DNA of 64,000 nt, taken from positions 11,659,868 through 11,723,867 of the forward strand of contig NC_087183.1 in the NCBI RefSeq assembly GCF_035594125.1, written 5' to 3'. Within the stretch, counting starts at the first letter, position 1. Every line of letters starts with the position of its first letter. The notes under the pieces are model-generated. The model did no database searches, was not told the DNA's origin, and was given only the letters and a program-made list of their open reading frames with translations. The DNA comes from Scylla paramamosain. Lineage: Eukaryota; Arthropoda; Malacostraca; Decapoda; Portunidae. A program made the translations under genes and the position numbers. Below, in pieces: positions 62,298-64,000 of this stretch.

Positions 62298-62447
62298 GTG
62301 CACACTTGAAGACAAACCCGTGTCGAACGAAGCACATTACAGCAACTTGTCGACAAATATTACGACGCGTGCAGGGATGAATCACGACGCTCCGGTCACC
62401 ATGTATTTTTGAGCGGGATTCCCAGAAACTTTTTACTGGCATGGCAT

Positions 62448-62483
62448 TCAGTTTTCAATACGGAATAAAGTATTGAAAACTGA
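62448..62483. repeat. Perfect 14 bp stem, 8-base loop hairpin
   Basis: TCAGTTTTCAATAC at 62448-62461, loop GGAATAAA, and the exact reverse complement GTATTGAAAACTGA at 62470-62483. There is no U run after it and no gene next to it, so nothing identifies it as a terminator. It may be the end of a transposon or a structured RNA element. Confidence 0.9.
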
Positions 62484-62808
62484 TTTTGTTTCGAGCGAGG
62501 ACAGGTGGTGCACTGGTTTTATTAATTCAAGGTCTCGCAACCTGCAGGAATTCTTTATGTATGTAGGATATTCTCATCTATTCCCTTAGCATGCTGACAG
62601 AATTATTCCCATGCTACACATATACAGGTGTAAGTACGTGACGCCAGGTGAGCGTACACACAGGTGAGCGGCAGCCCTCGTGATTACGTGCCGAGATATA
62701 ACACCAGTGCATGTCCGCGAGGCTTTGGGGCATTATTGTTATTATGCCTTTAACTCAGCGCTGTTGTTGCTCCTGCTGTTATAGTTAAAGTGTTATGCCT
62801 CTGGTGAT
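62484..62808. other. Unique sequence, no gene seen
   Basis: CAGGTGAGCG occurs twice (62646 and 62662). Nothing else recognised. Confidence 0.4.
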
Positions 62809-62883
62809 GTGTTGATTTGTTGATGGAATGTTGCCAGATGTCCAGCTGTTGATGTGTTGGTGGAATGTTGCCAGATGTCCAGC
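62809..62883 (+). repeat. 37 bp tandem duplication
   Basis: TGGAATGTTGCCAGATGTCC starts at 62824 and 62861. The units are nearly identical (GATTTGTTGA versus GATGTGTTGG upstream), so the duplication looks recent. Confidence 0.9.
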
Positions 62884-63208
62884 GTCTTATTTTCACAAGT
62901 TGAGAAACCCAAAGTCAGGTTAAGAGTAAATTGACCTTGAAGAAATCATTAACAAGTAAGTTTCTCAGGCTGCATACCAGTTCTATTTGTCACTGGCTCT
63001 TGCTTTTTATTAATTTTCTCAGTGAGCTTTCTATGTTGTTTTGGTTGTTGTGTTTTTTTAATCCATTTTTTTTATAGCATTTTGTAAACTTCCAATGTTA
63101 CTCATCATCATTCTCGGTATTTAATGGTATTCCACGCAACTTGGCGGAAGAACATAAGTTAGTGCTGTCTCATTGCTGTCTCATTGCTTTCGTCGAGGCA
63201 GCCACTAA
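62884..63208. other. Unique sequence, no gene seen
   Basis: T-rich around 63000-63080. A small tandem word GCTGTCTCATT occurs at 63163 and 63175. Confidence 0.4.
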
Positions 63209-63275
63209 GCCAATCAGACAGTCAGCCAGACAAACAGTGAACCAGTCTTCCAGTCAGCCAGTCAGCCATTCCCAG
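63209..63275 (+). repeat. (CAGT/CAGC/CAGA) tetramer tract
   Basis: CAGT, CAGC, CAGA and CCAG units, degenerate. Confidence 0.75.
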
Positions 63276-63427
63276 GCAAGCGAGGCCCCGCCAGCCAGGT
63301 AGTGACGCTCGTTTGTCTTAACTCTTAGTGAAAATGAATACGAATTTTTCTCACTAAAGTTAGATCAGTTGAAGTGTGAATAGTAGGAGGAGGAGGAGAA
63401 GGAACAGCAGGTGCCTTATCATCCCTA

Positions 63428-63440
63428 TCATCATCGTCAC

Positions 63441-63520
<80 letters not shown>

Positions 63521-63545
63521 CCATCATCATCCTCATCATCATCAC
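63428..63545 (+). repeat. (TCA)n array, about 115 bp
   Basis: TCA with a few CAC and CTC variants at the ends. Frames give poly-Asp, Met, Ile or His. Confidence 0.97.
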
Positions 63546-63713
63546 TGTGCTCACGGCCACACCTGCATTCCGTCACGAGGGTCATTAAGGGAGGCGGGGG
63601 TGGAGTGTCTCAGCTGCAGGAGTTAACATTATCTTCATTCCTTCATCCTTTTTCCCGGACATAGTTTGTCTTTCTCCATTACTCTTCCTTCCCTCGTCTC
63701 TGACATTTTAAAG

Positions 63714-63836
63714 GAAGGAGGAGGGGGAGGAGGAGGAGGAGGAATATAGGGAATATGAATAGGAGGAGGCGTAGGAAGAATGGGGGAGGAGGAGGAGGAG
63801 GAGGAGGAGGAGCAGGAGGAGCAGTAGGAGGAGGAA
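63714..63836 (+). repeat. (GGA)-rich tract
   Basis: Two GGA blocks (about 63714-63745 and 63786-63836) separated by GGAATA-type purine sequence. Confidence 0.9.
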
Positions 63837-64000
63837 TGCCGGATCAATTTCAAACACTGTTTAGACTCACCTCGATATTAGAATTCTATATATATATGTT
63901 TCTTACTTTGATTCATTCAGCTTCTATTCTTTTTTTTTCTCTTTCATGTGTTCATTCATCTTTCTTTTTCTTTTCTTTCTTTTTTTCTTTCTATCTCTCC
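63837..64000. other. Unique then T/C-rich end of window
   Basis: Short (TA)n at about 63887-63898 and CTTT words at the end. No gene. Confidence 0.4.

Noticed and set aside
62449..62482. Hairpin as a bacterial-type transcription terminator
   Set aside because: No downstream T run, no adjacent gene, and the genome is eukaryotic.

Overview
The window looks like a piece of an arthropod nuclear genome, most likely a decapod crustacean (crab, shrimp or crayfish). The evidence is: exceptionally dense long (GA)n/(CT)n and (CA)n/(GT)n arrays; degenerate TTAGG/CCTAA motifs (the arthropod telomere pentamer) at interstitial sites; and at 2856-3090 a diverged copy of a dispersed element that I remember as abundant in decapods. 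The assignment is inferred from repeat content and memory of repeat families. No gene identifies the species.

I find no convincing protein-coding gene, rRNA, tRNA or snRNA. Almost every long open frame is a translation of simple repeats (Ser-Leu, Arg-Glu, Thr-His, Cys-Val, poly-Ile/Asn/Leu) or of pyrimidine-rich DNA (Ser/Leu/Phe/Pro). Two non-repetitive minus-strand frames, 6591-6941 and 48714-49004, are kept only as weak exon candidates. The window is best read as intergenic or long-intron DNA.

Layout. 1-3.1 kb: unique AT-rich DNA, an (AAT)n array, a three-copy 125-129 bp tandem repeat and the decapod-type element. 3.1-10.3 kb: (CTGC/CTAT) minisatellite, CT/GA/GT arrays, two direct repeats flanking a transposon-like fragment (4829-5250), a 152 bp tandem duplication (about 5983-6310) and a 108 bp TA array. 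10.3-14.3 kb: trinucleotide arrays and a quieter stretch. 14.3-26.4 kb: the densest zone, with more than a dozen GA/CT arrays, TTAGG-bearing minisatellites, a 4-copy AGGTCA minisatellite (24299-24590) and a non-autonomous DNA transposon with long terminal inverted repeats (about 24661-25118). 26.4-34.5 kb: the least repetitive part, including a 3.8 kb block with almost no long arrays, then a 190 bp TA array inside a tandem repeat. 34.5-48.5 kb: dense arrays again, including a 190 bp-class CTA array and a 446 bp uninterrupted CA array (47046-47491). 48.5-54.6 kb: older tandem repeats (three ~163-179 bp units at 49849-50325; five satellite-like units carrying CCTAA motifs at 51905-52620; GTGGTGCTG minisatellites). 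54.6-64 kb: AT-rich and pyrimidine-rich DNA with more CT, CA, GGA and TCA arrays and a perfect 14 bp hairpin at 62448-62483.

No genes can be linked into a pathway. Two themes recur. First, simple arrays are nested inside older, degenerate 50-200 bp tandem units. Second, compound CA/GA arrays keep the same relative strand orientation. By hand count GA/CT tracts alone make up roughly 3.4 kb, about 5% of the window. Array boundaries were read by eye and may be off by a few bases.
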